DNA from: an uncultured Clostridia bacterium
GTDB lineage: Bacteria; Bacillota; Clostridia; Christensenellales; Borkfalkiaceae
NCBI GenBank assembly: GCA_934796775.1
Contig: CAKVPH010000001.1
Location: 124,001 to 188,000 of the forward strand
Length of the DNA: 64,000 nucleotides
Reading direction: 5' to 3'
The position numbers and the translations under genes were made by a program. Every line of letters starts with the position of its first letter. Position 1 is the first letter of the stretch. Under the pieces are notes generated by a model. The model ran no database searches, was not told the origin of the DNA, and saw only the letters and a list, made by a program, of their open reading frames with translations. Positions 50,422 through 59,615 of the stretch are shown piece by piece.

Positions 50422-51327
50422 ATGATAGAAGTCTTAACGGACGCTTTTTTTGACAGCTTAAAAATATTTGCATTCGTATTTATTATAAACTTTATATTTT
50501 CTTTTTTTGAAGAAAAAATTTCAAAGGCAAATTTACAAAAAAATAAAACTACGATATTATTTGCCGCCCTGTCAGGTCTTTTGCCGCAATGCGGACTGTC
50601 CGTTGCGGCAAGCGAAAAATACAAGAAAAAACTCATTTCACCGGGAACACTTCTTGCAATTTTTATAGCGACGAGCGACGAAGCTATCCCCGTAATTTTA
50701 TCTTCGCCCGATAAATTTTATGCCATTTTTCCGTTACTTTTAATTAAGTTTTTTATAGCCGTAATTGCGGGTTATATATTTGATTTTATTTTTTACAGAA
50801 AAAATAAAAACGACAATTTTGATAATAGCGAAAACACAAAAGTAATTGAGACTGACGTTGTAAAAAGTGATGAAAAAACCGAAAAACATACCTGCGGTTG
50901 CAACCATTGCACATCTGAACATAACACTTTTGTTAAAGAACATATTGTTCATCCGTTTTTTCACTCAATCAAAGTCTTTGTAATTATTTTAGTTTTTAAT
51001 ATTATATTTTCACTTGTAGTATATTTCGTGACAGAAGAAAAACTTTACACTTTTTTAAGATCGAATGCAGTATTAGCTCCCTTTTTCTCGCTTTTGGTCG
51101 GATTAATTCCGAACTGCGCGTCTTCGGTTATAATTTCCAAATTATATATAACGGGAAGTTTATCGTTCGGTGCCTGCATTTCAGGTCTTATTGCAAATTC
51201 GGGGCTTGGAATACTTGTTCTGTTTGGAAAAAATTGCGATATAAAAAACAACCTGAAAATAATAGCCGCACTCCTTATTACGGGAATAATTTCAGGTTAT
51301 TTGATTTGTTTCATTGCAGGATTTTAA
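50422..51327 (+). CDS. Putative manganese/metal transporter (ArsP_2-like family)
   Basis: 301 residues with eight to ten membrane helices in two halves. Each half has a Pro-Asn/Gln-Cys motif: LSGLLPQCGLSVAAS (about 51-66) and VGLIPNCASSVIIS (about 226-239). This is the layout of the PF11449 family, annotated as putative manganese or arsenic efflux. Between the halves (about 130-175) lies a hydrophilic loop rich in Cys and His (HTCGCNHCTSEHN, then EH and HPFFH), a likely metal-binding site. No ribosome binding site is obvious. Its stop overlaps the convergent dacF stop. Confidence 0.75.
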   Translation: MIEVLTDAFFDSLKIFAFVFIINFIFSFFEEKISKANLQKNKTTILFAALSGLLPQCGLSVAASEKYKKKLISPGTLLAIFIATSDEAIPVILSSPDKFYAIFPLLLIKFFIAVIAGYIFDFIFYRKNKNDNFDNSENTKVIETDVVKSDEKTEKHTCGCNHCTSEHNTFVKEHIVHPFFHSIKVFVIILVFNIIFSLVVYFVTEEKLYTFLRSNAVLAPFFSLLVGLIPNCASSVIISKLYITGSLSFGACISGLIANSGLGILVLFGKNCDIKNNLKIIAALLITGIISGYLICFIAGF

Positions 51328-52490
51328 TATTCCGTTATTTCTTTTAAATAATCGCCGTACGTTTTGCGTTCAACGCCTTCAAAACACACGGCGTTTTTTT
51401 CTGCAAATTTTACGTTATCTTTATATACTATAAATTTACCTATAACGTCACCTTTTTTTAGCGGTGCTTTTATATCATCGTTTAATATGCAATGTATCTT
51501 TATATTTTCTTTTTCATTTTTACGACCGAAAACATATACGTTTTCTTCAGGAGCTACGCTTACGAATCCTTTTTTTCCGCCTGAAACTTCAGCCTGATAA
51601 TCGGAGGCTTCGTTATTTGTAAGAACGCATTTCGAAGTAAAATTATTAAAGCCGTAGTCTAAAAGCGACGAACAATCGCCAAAACGTTTTTTGCTGTCTG
51701 CTTCGCCGATTACGACGCCTATAAGTCTTGTAGTTCCGCGCTTTGCTGTTGCCGCAAGACAAAATCCCGCTTCATTTGTAAATCCTGTTTTTCCGCCGTC
51801 ACAACCGTTATAAAACTTTACAAGTTTATTAGTATTAGTCATCTGAGTTTTTCTTCCGCCATTATGCTCGATTTCGTCAAGATATATTTTACTGAATAAA
51901 AAATATTTTTCATGCTTTACAAGTTCGCTAAGCATTATGGCAACGTCTTTAGCACTTGAATATTGCGTAGGTCTTGTAAGACCTGTGCAATTAGAAAACA
52001 ATGTGTCGTTTAAACAAAGTTCTTTTGCACGCTCATTCATAGCATCAACCGCAATATCTTCGCTTCCGTAAAGACGTTCCGCAATAGCCACGCTCGAATC
52101 GTTGGCAGAAGATACAATTATACTTTTTATAAGCTCGCTCGCTTTATATATGCCGCCTGCCTCCAAAAACACCTGAGAACCGCCCATACCGCTTGCATTT
52201 TCGCTTACGGTTATATCTTCATCTAAAGAAAATTCGCCCGCTGCTTCTTTTTCAAAAGCTAATAAAAGCAACATAATTTTCGTCATACTTGCAATAGGTT
52301 TACGTTCGTTTTCGTTTTTGGCGTAAATCAAGGTTTTACTGTCAAAATCACATAAATATGCACTTTTTGCCGCAACAAAATCAGGTGAAAGTTCGCTTGC
52401 CGCAGCCTTTTTCATACTAACAGGCAAAAACGCAAACGATAATAAAACCGCAAAGCATAACGCCGCAAATTTACAAATATTTTTTTTCAT
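51324..52490 (-). CDS. dacF: D-alanyl-D-alanine carboxypeptidase (DacF/PBP5 type)
   Basis: 388 residues from the ATG at 52490, which has AGGAGTGCAATC before it; the frame runs on upstream but without signal. A signal peptide (about 5-32, AAASE cleavage) precedes the serine peptidase domain: SMTK (Ser68-Lys71), SAN in VSSANDSSVAIAE, and KTG in GGKTGFTNEAGF. The C-terminal beta domain is present. It trims stem pentapeptides. Placement beside spoIIM-like and spoIVB genes suggests the sporulation-specific DacF, which in Bacillus adjoins spoIIA; a vegetative DacA role cannot be excluded. Confidence 0.9.
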   Translation of the reverse strand: MKKNICKFAALCFAVLLSFAFLPVSMKKAAASELSPDFVAAKSAYLCDFDSKTLIYAKNENERKPIASMTKIMLLLLAFEKEAAGEFSLDEDITVSENASGMGGSQVFLEAGGIYKASELIKSIIVSSANDSSVAIAERLYGSEDIAVDAMNERAKELCLNDTLFSNCTGLTRPTQYSSAKDVAIMLSELVKHEKYFLFSKIYLDEIEHNGGRKTQMTNTNKLVKFYNGCDGGKTGFTNEAGFCLAATAKRGTTRLIGVVIGEADSKKRFGDCSSLLDYGFNNFTSKCVLTNNEASDYQAEVSGGKKGFVSVAPEENVYVFGRKNEKENIKIHCILNDDIKAPLKKGDVIGKFIVYKDNVKFAEKNAVCFEGVERKTYGDYLKEITEY

Positions 52491-52603
52491 GATTGCACTC
52501 CTGAATTCAAAAGAAATTATTTTATATTCGACGTGTAATAATTCGTCTGACAAAAGTATTTGCAATCTTAAAAAAATTATGTTAAAAATTACAATTCTTA
52601 TTT

Positions 52604-53185
52604 TTAAAAGTAATAATTAAGCGGTCTTACAAGAATAACAGATATAATAAATTCGATTAAAAGAGCGACAACACATATGCTCATACATAATAAAAAGTCA
52701 CATATAATACATTTTAAGTTTTTTAGTTTTAGCGAATCACACTTAAAAAACGAATGATAACAAAAGCACGACAATGCCATATAACCGCAAACGGATATAG
52801 CACAAGACGGAATAATTATTACCGCCGAAACCAGAATTCCGCCTGCAAAATATGCAGAAACCAAAATCCTTACGGTGATGCCGAAAATAAAGCCTTTATA
52901 TAAAATAATAACAAAATGCAACGGCAGAGTATAAATAATTTGCCCGCTAAAAAGAATAAGCAAAAGCACTAAAAAATCACATAAAAGTTTTATAAGTATG
53001 TACGATGCATTAAAGTCTACCGTGTAAATTTCATATAACCTGATAAGACCGTAATAAGGCGAATCGTCACAAATTTCCACAAAAAAGCAAAAGAAAAAAC
53101 CCGTACAAAATATTCCGACAAGTAAAATTAAATATATTTTACAAGCCGCAATACGCTTTACGGGTTCAAAGTTCAAAAGGTTCAT
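52604..53185 (-). CDS. SpoIIM-like membrane protein
   Basis: 193 residues with five membrane helices (about 14-35, 62-84, 88-108, 112-140, 160-188). No soluble domain. ILFSGQIIYTLPLHFVIILYKGFIFGITVRILV and the Cys-rich later spans loosely follow the SpoIIM pattern, a subunit of the DMP machinery that hydrolyses wall during engulfment. The call leans on context: spoIVB upstream and dacF downstream, and in Firmicutes spoIIM often lies near dacF. Unusual is the number of cysteines (about ten). It could be another small sporulation membrane protein. Confidence 0.5.
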   Translation of the reverse strand: MNLLNFEPVKRIAACKIYLILLVGIFCTGFFFCFFVEICDDSPYYGLIRLYEIYTVDFNASYILIKLLCDFLVLLLILFSGQIIYTLPLHFVIILYKGFIFGITVRILVSAYFAGGILVSAVIIIPSCAISVCGYMALSCFCYHSFFKCDSLKLKNLKCIICDFLLCMSICVVALLIEFIISVILVRPLNYYF

Positions 53186-53237
53186 TTTTTATAATTTCAC
53201 TTAAATTATTTTATGATATTTTTTTTAAGCATATGAT

Positions 53238-54245
53238 TTATTCATTTGAAAGTTCTATCATTTTATCTATTGAAATACCATAACCTCTCGTGCAGTCGTT
53301 TAAAAAAACATGCGTTACAGCACCTACTATCTTACCGTTCTGAACTATAGGACTGCCGCTCATGCCCTGAACTATTCCGCCTGCTGCCGATATAAGTCGG
53401 TCATCGGTCACCTTTAAAACTATATTTTTGTTCATCTTATCGCTGCCGTCAACTTTGACTATAGAAATAGTGTATTTGTCGGGTTTACTTCCCTTGATCG
53501 TAGTATATATTTCAGCCGTTCCCGGTTTAGGTTCGCCCTTTTCAACCTGCATAAGTTCTTTGTAAACTGAACTTTTTTCAAAAACTCCGGTTATTCCCGA
53601 TAATGTGTTTGAGTACACTTTACCTAAAATTTCCGTTCTTATAATCGAACCTTTAAGCTCACCTGCTTTTCCTCTTACACCTTTTACAATGCCGGTGATC
53701 ACGCAACCGTATGCGTAGCCTCCGCCAACGCCGAGAACTTTTCCTTCCTCATCGCATATCGGATGACCGAGCGAACAAAAACTTCCGTTTTCTCTTATAA
53801 ACGTTACGGTGCCAAGGCCCGAAAGATAATCTCTTATTAAAATTCCAAGTTTGTAATTGCCGCTTAAATCTTTTTTGGGGAAAAGATTTTTTATTTGTTT
53901 TTCATTCCCGGACAAAACTTCAGCAATCAAACCGTTACCGTCATAATTTTCCATAGCTTTATCTATATCGTCTGCAGTTGCAATGTTATGACCGTTAAGC
54001 GAAAGAATATAATCGCCCGTTTTTATTCCAGATTGCATAGCAGGCGAATAAATTCCGTCATCTGAAATAACTTCGGTTATTCCTACAACCAAAGCTCCCT
54101 CCCCGGAAAGATCAAAACCGAGTGGAAATCCTCCTAAATATAATTTTTCCGTATCAGCCGCAGCCTGTGACAAATTTACGGTAAAAAATATCGCAATACA
54201 GCTTAAAACCAGCGCAATTAATTTTACTTTTTTCAATTCATGCAT
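53238..54245 (-). CDS. spoIVB: SpoIVB serine peptidase
   Basis: 335 residues. An N-terminal signal anchor (about 8-30), a PDZ domain (about 50-115: AMQSGIKTGDYILSLNGHNI) and an S55 peptidase domain. His161 lies in SLGHPI and Ser296 in GMSGSPIVQNGKIVGAVTHVF; the following FLNDCTRGYG has Cys where most family members have Pro. Secreted from the forespore, SpoIVB cuts SpoIVFA and so triggers pro-sigma-K processing. In Bacillus it follows recN and precedes spo0A; here it lies elsewhere. GGAGTAGAT gives the start; a forespore-type promoter is proposed. Confidence 0.95.
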   Translation of the reverse strand: MHELKKVKLIALVLSCIAIFFTVNLSQAAADTEKLYLGGFPLGFDLSGEGALVVGITEVISDDGIYSPAMQSGIKTGDYILSLNGHNIATADDIDKAMENYDGNGLIAEVLSGNEKQIKNLFPKKDLSGNYKLGILIRDYLSGLGTVTFIRENGSFCSLGHPICDEEGKVLGVGGGYAYGCVITGIVKGVRGKAGELKGSIIRTEILGKVYSNTLSGITGVFEKSSVYKELMQVEKGEPKPGTAEIYTTIKGSKPDKYTISIVKVDGSDKMNKNIVLKVTDDRLISAAGGIVQGMSGSPIVQNGKIVGAVTHVFLNDCTRGYGISIDKMIELSNE

Positions 54246-54281
54246 ATCTACTCCGTTACCCGCATATTTTCAAAGCAACCT

Positions 54282-54310
54282 TATTTTGTGCTTTTTATGG
54301 AAAATTATCC
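54282..54310 (-). promoter_or_regulatory. Candidate forespore (sigma-F/sigma-G) promoter of spoIVB
   Basis: On the minus strand GGATA (54306-54310), 17-bp spacer, CAAAATA (54282-54288; 6 of 7 to CATAATA). The same -35 (GGATA) is seen before the spoVA operon. In Bacillus spoIVB is read by sigma-F and sigma-G. Confidence 0.5.
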
Positions 54311-54330
54311 TAAAAAATAAATTTTTATCA

Positions 54331-54368
54331 ATAATAAAAAAAGTCGAAGCATTTTAACTCTTCGACTT
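54331..54368 (-). terminator. Terminator of the two-component/PrsW-like operon
   Basis: AAGTCGAAG (54341-54349) and CTTCGACTT (54360-54368) form a 9-bp stem, followed on the minus strand by TTTTTATTATTG. Confidence 0.9.
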
Positions 54369-54386
54369 ATGAAAAAGAATATTTTT

Positions 54387-55439
54387 TCACATTTCATTTA
54401 ATGATTTTGCGCTTTCGGTTAAAGCATTATTTTCAAGTTTCAATGCGATGAATACAGAAATTACGGCACATAGAATTTTCAACAGATATTCAAAATACCC
54501 GAATGACGCAGGGAAAAACAACAAAATATAAAGAATTATAACGAGTATAAGCAAAAGATATACCGAAAAAGGATTTTCGGCTCTTTTTTTACCGAACATC
54601 TCTGTTAAAGACACAACGTTGCCCATAACAATCGACCAGCAAGCTAAAAGAAACGGAAAAGCAACACAGTTCCACGGAATTAACTTTAAAACCTGATCTA
54701 CGCTCTCGGCAAAATAAACCGAATTATCTACGATTGCCGAACCTGCGTAATGTTCGGCTTCGCCTATAAGAATCTGCACCGAAACAAACAGCCCGGAATA
54801 AAGAGAATACACTGCCGTTATAAACGCGTAACCCATTCCTATACATACGGCAAGCAAAATATTAGACGAAAGATCGGTTATATTATACATCTTTGCAAGA
54901 AGAGAAACAAAAAATAATTCACCGAATCCCCAAAATACAGGAACTAAAAAGATATCTATCGTACTTTTATTAACCGAACGAACAAGCAACGTATTTGAAA
55001 CGGAATTGATTGCAATATATAAAAGCATACCGAACAAAAAAGAACAGAACAGTTGAAAAATTGAAATATTCTTTTTTGGATTAAGCTCGTAATGTAAGAT
55101 TACTAAAAGCATAGGTATGGCAAATGAGGCACAAAACACAAGTGCCGGAATAAATAGTTTAGCGTCGGCAAACTTACTCATTAAAAACAGCAAAAGCGTT
55201 ATAACCGCAATTACAATTACAAATTTTAAGGTTTTTATCGGACGCAAAGCGGTGTACGTCGCATCGTCTTTTTTCTTATTCAAGCTTACTGCCGAAACCA
55301 AAACATTAAAAAGCGTGACTTTTTTTTCGGCCTTTGCCGTTTTTTCAACCGGAGGCTCTACTATAGACGACGCTACTACATATTCGTTTTGTTCATAATT
55401 TTCTACTTTAAGTAAATCATCGTTTTTGTTGTTATCCAT
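54387..55439 (-). CDS. Membrane protein, distant PrsW-like relative
   Basis: 350 residues: a hydrophilic N-terminus (about 1-65), then eight or so membrane helices. IPMLLVILHYELNPKKNISIFQLFCSFLFGMLLYIAI resembles the opening of PrsW-type intramembrane proteases. VFWGFGELFFVSLLAKM would be the EExxK region and GMGYAFITAVYSLYSG the second motif, but only one Glu remains and the second-motif Glu is missing. If related, it is likely inactive as a metalloprotease. Its ATG shares TAATG with the stop of the histidine kinase gene, so it may act with that kinase, for example as a membrane partner. Confidence 0.5.
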   Translation of the reverse strand: MDNNKNDDLLKVENYEQNEYVVASSIVEPPVEKTAKAEKKVTLFNVLVSAVSLNKKKDDATYTALRPIKTLKFVIVIAVITLLLFLMSKFADAKLFIPALVFCASFAIPMLLVILHYELNPKKNISIFQLFCSFLFGMLLYIAINSVSNTLLVRSVNKSTIDIFLVPVFWGFGELFFVSLLAKMYNITDLSSNILLAVCIGMGYAFITAVYSLYSGLFVSVQILIGEAEHYAGSAIVDNSVYFAESVDQVLKLIPWNCVAFPFLLACWSIVMGNVVSLTEMFGKKRAENPFSVYLLLILVIILYILLFFPASFGYFEYLLKILCAVISVFIALKLENNALTESAKSLNEM

Positions 55440-56914
55440 TATTTAAGCCCTTTAAATTCCACAAAAAAATTACTGCCCGCATCTTTTTTTGAAATTACGC
55501 CAAAACGCAGTTTGTGATTTTGCAAAATAGTTTTTACAATAGAAAGACCCAGGCCCGTCCCTTTTACAGGACGTTGATGCGTTTCCGAAAAGCGATAATA
55601 CCTCTCCCAAATTGTATCTATCTGGTCAGCGGCAATGCCCTTTCCGCTATCGATTATTTCAAGAAGAATCGTGTTATTTTCTTTTTTATGCAAATAAACT
55701 TTAACGGTTTTATCATCGCCCGTATAGTTTATAGAGTTTCCTATAAGGTTGTAAACAACTTGTTCAATCTTCTTTTCGTCGCATTCTACAAATAAGCCGG
55801 GTTCAACATAACTTTCGATATTATAGCCCTCTTTATCCATAAAATTACTAAACCTATATATAACTCTTTCAACAAGCTCAGATAAATCAACTTGCGAAAG
55901 CTCAATAGCTTCAGTATTATTCTGCAATTTAGAAAGGTCTAAAATATCGTTTACAAGCATTGTAAGTCTGTCCGCTTCATCTATTATAACCTGCGTATGA
56001 ACAACTCTTTTCTGCTTATTTTCACCCGAAATATCCCGTATCATTTCGGCATACGCTTTTATCATTGTAAGCGGGGTTTTAAGGTCATGAGAAACGTTTG
56101 CAAGCAAATCTCTTTGCAAAGAACCGGCTTTTGAAAGTCCTTCCTTTGCATAGTTTAACGCCTCTGCAAGTTCATTAAGCTCTTCATAACTACCGCCTCT
56201 GAATACAACCGAATTATCTTTTTCAGCCCATTTTTTTGCCGTATTAGACATTCTGCGTATAGGCTCTGACAATTTAGTTGCAATAGCCCATGCTATAAAA
56301 AAAGACAAAGCAACAACAATTACCGTAACTATTATAAGCTGATACTGTATAACGCTTATTGCTTCGCTAAGCGATTCTTTGGAAGAAATCATAAACAGGC
56401 AATATTCGCCGAGCGGATTTGAAATCGTAGTAACGTAAACGCAAAACTGAGTTTGTTCGTCACTTCCGTAATAATAATCGCAAATATAGCCGCTTTCAAT
56501 CTCTTTGCCGGCATTCAAATCATTAATCGCTTTATCAAAAATCAATGAATTTTTAACGCCGTCAGGCCCGTTTGCGGAAGGAAGTTCTTCCTCTTTTAAA
56601 AAGTGAGAATAAATAGACTCAACTTTTAAACCGTCTTTTTTATATGATGCCAGATAGGTATAAATACCGGACTCGTTCGCGCCTACGGCTTTATTCACCC
56701 AGTCGTCAACTTTTTCGTTTGTCACGGTATCCGTATTCATCATTTTTGCAAGTTCATTGCCCCTTTTCACCAAATTATCGTAACGTATTCTCTGATAAAA
56801 ACTATCAAGAAACACGATTTGCAATATCCATACGCTCAATACGATAATTATAGTGTAAAGAATGAAATACAGCCAGATGAAATAACGCATCCTACGCAGA
56901 TTTCCTAATTTCAT
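55439..56914 (-). CDS. Sensor histidine kinase
   Basis: 491 residues. Membrane helices at about 10-36 and 190-212 bracket an extracytoplasmic sensing domain. A HAMP linker follows (about 215-265), then HisKA with LLANVSHDLKTPLTMIKAYAEMI and an ATPase domain with NLIGNSINYT (N box), EIIDSGKGIA (G1) and GTGLGLSIVKTIL (G2). Phosphorylates the response regulator encoded 53 bp upstream. The sensing domain is not recognisable, so the signal is unknown. It ends in TAATG, starting the PrsW-like gene. Confidence 0.94.
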   Translation of the reverse strand: MKLGNLRRMRYFIWLYFILYTIIIVLSVWILQIVFLDSFYQRIRYDNLVKRGNELAKMMNTDTVTNEKVDDWVNKAVGANESGIYTYLASYKKDGLKVESIYSHFLKEEELPSANGPDGVKNSLIFDKAINDLNAGKEIESGYICDYYYGSDEQTQFCVYVTTISNPLGEYCLFMISSKESLSEAISVIQYQLIIVTVIVVALSFFIAWAIATKLSEPIRRMSNTAKKWAEKDNSVVFRGGSYEELNELAEALNYAKEGLSKAGSLQRDLLANVSHDLKTPLTMIKAYAEMIRDISGENKQKRVVHTQVIIDEADRLTMLVNDILDLSKLQNNTEAIELSQVDLSELVERVIYRFSNFMDKEGYNIESYVEPGLFVECDEKKIEQVVYNLIGNSINYTGDDKTVKVYLHKKENNTILLEIIDSGKGIAADQIDTIWERYYRFSETHQRPVKGTGLGLSIVKTILQNHKLRFGVISKKDAGSNFFVEFKGLK

Positions 56915-56967
56915 TTACAATCCTCTTTAAATAAAAAGGTTTTATGTGCTAAAACCTTAAAAAACTT

Positions 56968-57645
56968 TTATGCGTCAAACTTATAACCGTGACCACGCAA
57001 AGTTATAATGAACTTTCTGTATTCTTTCAAGTTACTGCGAAGCATTTTTATATGGGTATCAATAGTGCGATCTTCTCCCACAAACTCAAAAGCCCACACG
57101 TCCCTTAAAAGAGTTTCACGAGAAAGAGCTTTTCCTTTATTTTTTACCATATAGAATAAAAGCTCATATTCTTTGGGCGTAAGCTCGGCTTTTTCTCCGT
57201 CAACGTAAACGTTTCTTCCAACCATATCGACTTCAAGACCTTCAAACTTATATATCGGTCCGTTTCTGCCGCTACTGAAAGAATTTCGTCTTTTTAAAAC
57301 TGCGGAAACACGAGCCATAACTTCTTTAGGCGAAAACGGCTTTACAACGTAATCGTCTACGCCAAGCTCAAATCCGAATAGTTTATCGTATTCTTCTCCG
57401 CGTGCCGACAACATAATAACAGGAACGTCACAAATCTTTTTTATTTCTTTAACCGCGGAAAATCCGTCAAGTTTAGGCATCATAACGTCCATTATTACCA
57501 AATCGTATTTATTATTTTTGCACTGCTGGATAGCTTCCATTCCGTTAGAAGCCGAATCTACTTCAAAATGCTCAAATTCCGCGTACTCGCGAAGCACTTC
57601 GATTATTTTTTCTTCATCGTCAACAATAAGTAGTTTCTGTTGCAT
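56968..57645 (-). CDS. OmpR/PhoB-family response regulator
   Basis: 225 residues from the ATG at 57645 (GGTGAAAATT before it); an ATG four codons earlier overlaps the S51 gene stop as TAATG and is also possible. The receiver domain has LLIVDDEEK, phospho-Asp53 in DLVIMDVMMPKLDGF, and the VVKPF lysine. The winged helix (about 130-225) reads AELTPKEYELLFYMVKNKGKALSRETLLRDVWAFEFVGEDRTIDTHIKMLRSNL. Output gene of the adjacent kinase. The target genes are not known. Confidence 0.95.
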   Translation of the reverse strand: MQQKLLIVDDEEKIIEVLREYAEFEHFEVDSASNGMEAIQQCKNNKYDLVIMDVMMPKLDGFSAVKEIKKICDVPVIMLSARGEEYDKLFGFELGVDDYVVKPFSPKEVMARVSAVLKRRNSFSSGRNGPIYKFEGLEVDMVGRNVYVDGEKAELTPKEYELLFYMVKNKGKALSRETLLRDVWAFEFVGEDRTIDTHIKMLRSNLKEYRKFIITLRGHGYKFDA

Positions 57646-57656
57646 AATTTTCACCA

Positions 57657-58364
57657 TTATATCAATTTAATTGTTTGAGTAGTTTGTTCGTCGTCCGATT
57701 TAATTATTTTATAGGCGTTGCCACCTGAGGAGAGTGCTTTTGTAAACATTCCGTTTGTAAATTCCAACGCGGCGTTTCCTTCGATGCACCATGCCGAAGT
57801 CATCAAAGAATCCTTAAATGCCACGGAAAAATCTTCTTTTCTTTCTTCATAATGCGGGCAACATAATCCGTCAAGTTTTCCTATCCCTTTTGAAATATGA
57901 TATGCTTCATCATCGCAAAAGGCTTTAGAATCGGTATACATCGCGTTAAACCAACAGATCGCCCCTGCCGAAAGTCCGCTTATTACAACGCCTCTTTCGT
58001 ATGCCTCTGTAACCTTATCCAAAACTCCGCTTTTCTTCCAGTGATCAAGCATAAAAAGCGTATCGCCGCCGCCGATATAAATCATATCTGCTTTTTCAAA
58101 CTTAGCAGCAATTTTTTGTTCATTCATTTCACCGTAAACCGTTAAAACGCAATCGGCTTTTATATTAAAAACACCGGTATAAGTTTTTCTGAAAGAGTTA
58201 AAATACGGCATACTGTCATGACTTGCAGTACCTATAAAAATACCGTTCGCACGTTTTTCTCCGGCATGTATTTTTGCAAGATTTGCAATGTATTCGTCAA
58301 TTTCCAGCGTAGTTTTTTCGGCAAGCGATCCGCCGCCGAGCGCAATAATTTTTTTATCAATCAT
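57657..58364 (-). CDS. Peptidase S51 family protein (dipeptidase E-like)
   Basis: 235 residues. The nucleophile elbow is VVISGLSAGAICWF with Ser132, and DGLCCPHYEERKEDF carries His171; ADMIYIGGGDTLFML is the usual turn before the catalytic site. These are the S51 hallmarks (PepE cuts Asp-X dipeptides; cyanophycinase is a relative). No signal peptide, so cytoplasmic. It precedes the response regulator gene with an overlap and starts 3 bp after the cca stop, so it is likely on the same transcript as cca. Confidence 0.85.
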   Translation of the reverse strand: MIDKKIIALGGGSLAEKTTLEIDEYIANLAKIHAGEKRANGIFIGTASHDSMPYFNSFRKTYTGVFNIKADCVLTVYGEMNEQKIAAKFEKADMIYIGGGDTLFMLDHWKKSGVLDKVTEAYERGVVISGLSAGAICWFNAMYTDSKAFCDDEAYHISKGIGKLDGLCCPHYEERKEDFSVAFKDSLMTSAWCIEGNAALEFTNGMFTKALSSGGNAYKIIKSDDEQTTQTIKLI

Positions 58365-58367
58365 AGT

Positions 58368-59615
58368 TTAATCAAAATCTTTTGTTTTTATCAACTGATT
58401 AGCCGCTAAAATTAAGTCTGTTTTATTGTTTTCTATCTTTTCGCTTATAACCAAAAAATACAGTTTATTTAAAAACTCGCCTGCTACCTTTCCGCTTATA
58501 CCCAGCGTTTTTAAATCGTTTCCGTTTACGGCAAGTTGCTTTAAAGAATAGCACTCGTTTTTTGCAATTATATTATCGCAAAGTTCTTTTAACAAAAATA
58601 CTTTTTTATTATCATCTGAAACTAAAAAAGATATTCCGTTTAAAAAATCAAAAAAATCAGAATAAGACGTCGGATAAATTTCTTTTAAAAGTATTTTTGC
58701 AGTTACACGATTAAAATTTTCAGTTAAATTTGCGTTTTTAAAAAAAACGGAAAATATTTTTTTAATTTTGTTATCCGTCTTAAATTGATCTAGCGCCGAA
58801 AGAGCCAAAACAATATTTCCGCCATAAAAAACATAACAAAAAATACAAAAGCGAACCAAAAAATTTTCTTTTACGCTCGTACAGCATAAAACCGCATTTT
58901 CATAAACAGATTTACCAAAGCATGACGACGGAGGCAAAAGGCTTTTTATTACCTCGGCATAATCAAGTAAAACGTTTTTCGCGTTTTCACCCGTAAAGAT
59001 TTTTTTAAGTTCCGAATAAATTCTTTCCTTTGAAACGTTATTCAAAAGACCTTTAAGAGAAAAAATTGCGGAAGCAGTTTTAGTCTCAATCGAAAAAGAC
59101 AAATCCGAGCAAAAACGAAGCGCGCGAAGAATTCTTAAAGCGTCCTCTTTAAAACGAGTTACCGGAACACCCACCGCACGCAAAACAGAATTACGTGTGT
59201 CGTAAAAACCGCCAAAATTATCGATTAAACCTTGTTTTTTCGAAAACGCCATTGCATTACAAGTAAAATCACGCCGGCTTAAATCGTCATTTATATTCTT
59301 GCAAAAGAACACTCTGTCGGGATGACGATTGTCGGAATACTTCCCTTCTTTTCTGAACGTAGTAATTTCATATGGCTTTGAATTTATAACTACCGAAACC
59401 GTACCGTGTTTTATTCCATTGCAGAAAGTTTTAAAACCACCGAATAATTTTAAAACTTCGTCGGGCTTTGCATTAGTTGTAATATCGTAATCGTAAACAG
59501 GACGACCAAGTATGGTATCCCTTACACAACCGCCCACAAAATAAGCTTCAAACCCATTTTCGGCTAACCTTTCTATAATCAAGTTTCCGCCATAATCGTC
59601 GATATTTAAGTTCAT
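58368..59615 (-). CDS. cca: CCA-adding tRNA nucleotidyltransferase / poly(A) polymerase family
   Basis: 415 residues, class II. FEAYFVGGCVRDTILGRPVYDYDITTNA (about 18-45) holds the GG-loop and metal-binding DYD. RRDFTCNAMAFS (about 113-124), DNFGGFYDTRN, and RFKEDALRILRALRF are the next motifs. The C-terminal half is a helical tRNA-binding part with no recognisable HD domain. It adds or repairs tRNA 3' ends; both tRNAs in this window encode CCA, so a repair role is possible. It overlaps the LysR gene by 4 bp (ATGA). Confidence 0.92.
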   Translation of the reverse strand: MNLNIDDYGGNLIIERLAENGFEAYFVGGCVRDTILGRPVYDYDITTNAKPDEVLKLFGGFKTFCNGIKHGTVSVVINSKPYEITTFRKEGKYSDNRHPDRVFFCKNINDDLSRRDFTCNAMAFSKKQGLIDNFGGFYDTRNSVLRAVGVPVTRFKEDALRILRALRFCSDLSFSIETKTASAIFSLKGLLNNVSKERIYSELKKIFTGENAKNVLLDYAEVIKSLLPPSSCFGKSVYENAVLCCTSVKENFLVRFCIFCYVFYGGNIVLALSALDQFKTDNKIKKIFSVFFKNANLTENFNRVTAKILLKEIYPTSYSDFFDFLNGISFLVSDDNKKVFLLKELCDNIIAKNECYSLKQLAVNGNDLKTLGISGKVAGEFLNKLYFLVISEKIENNKTDLILAANQLIKTKDFD

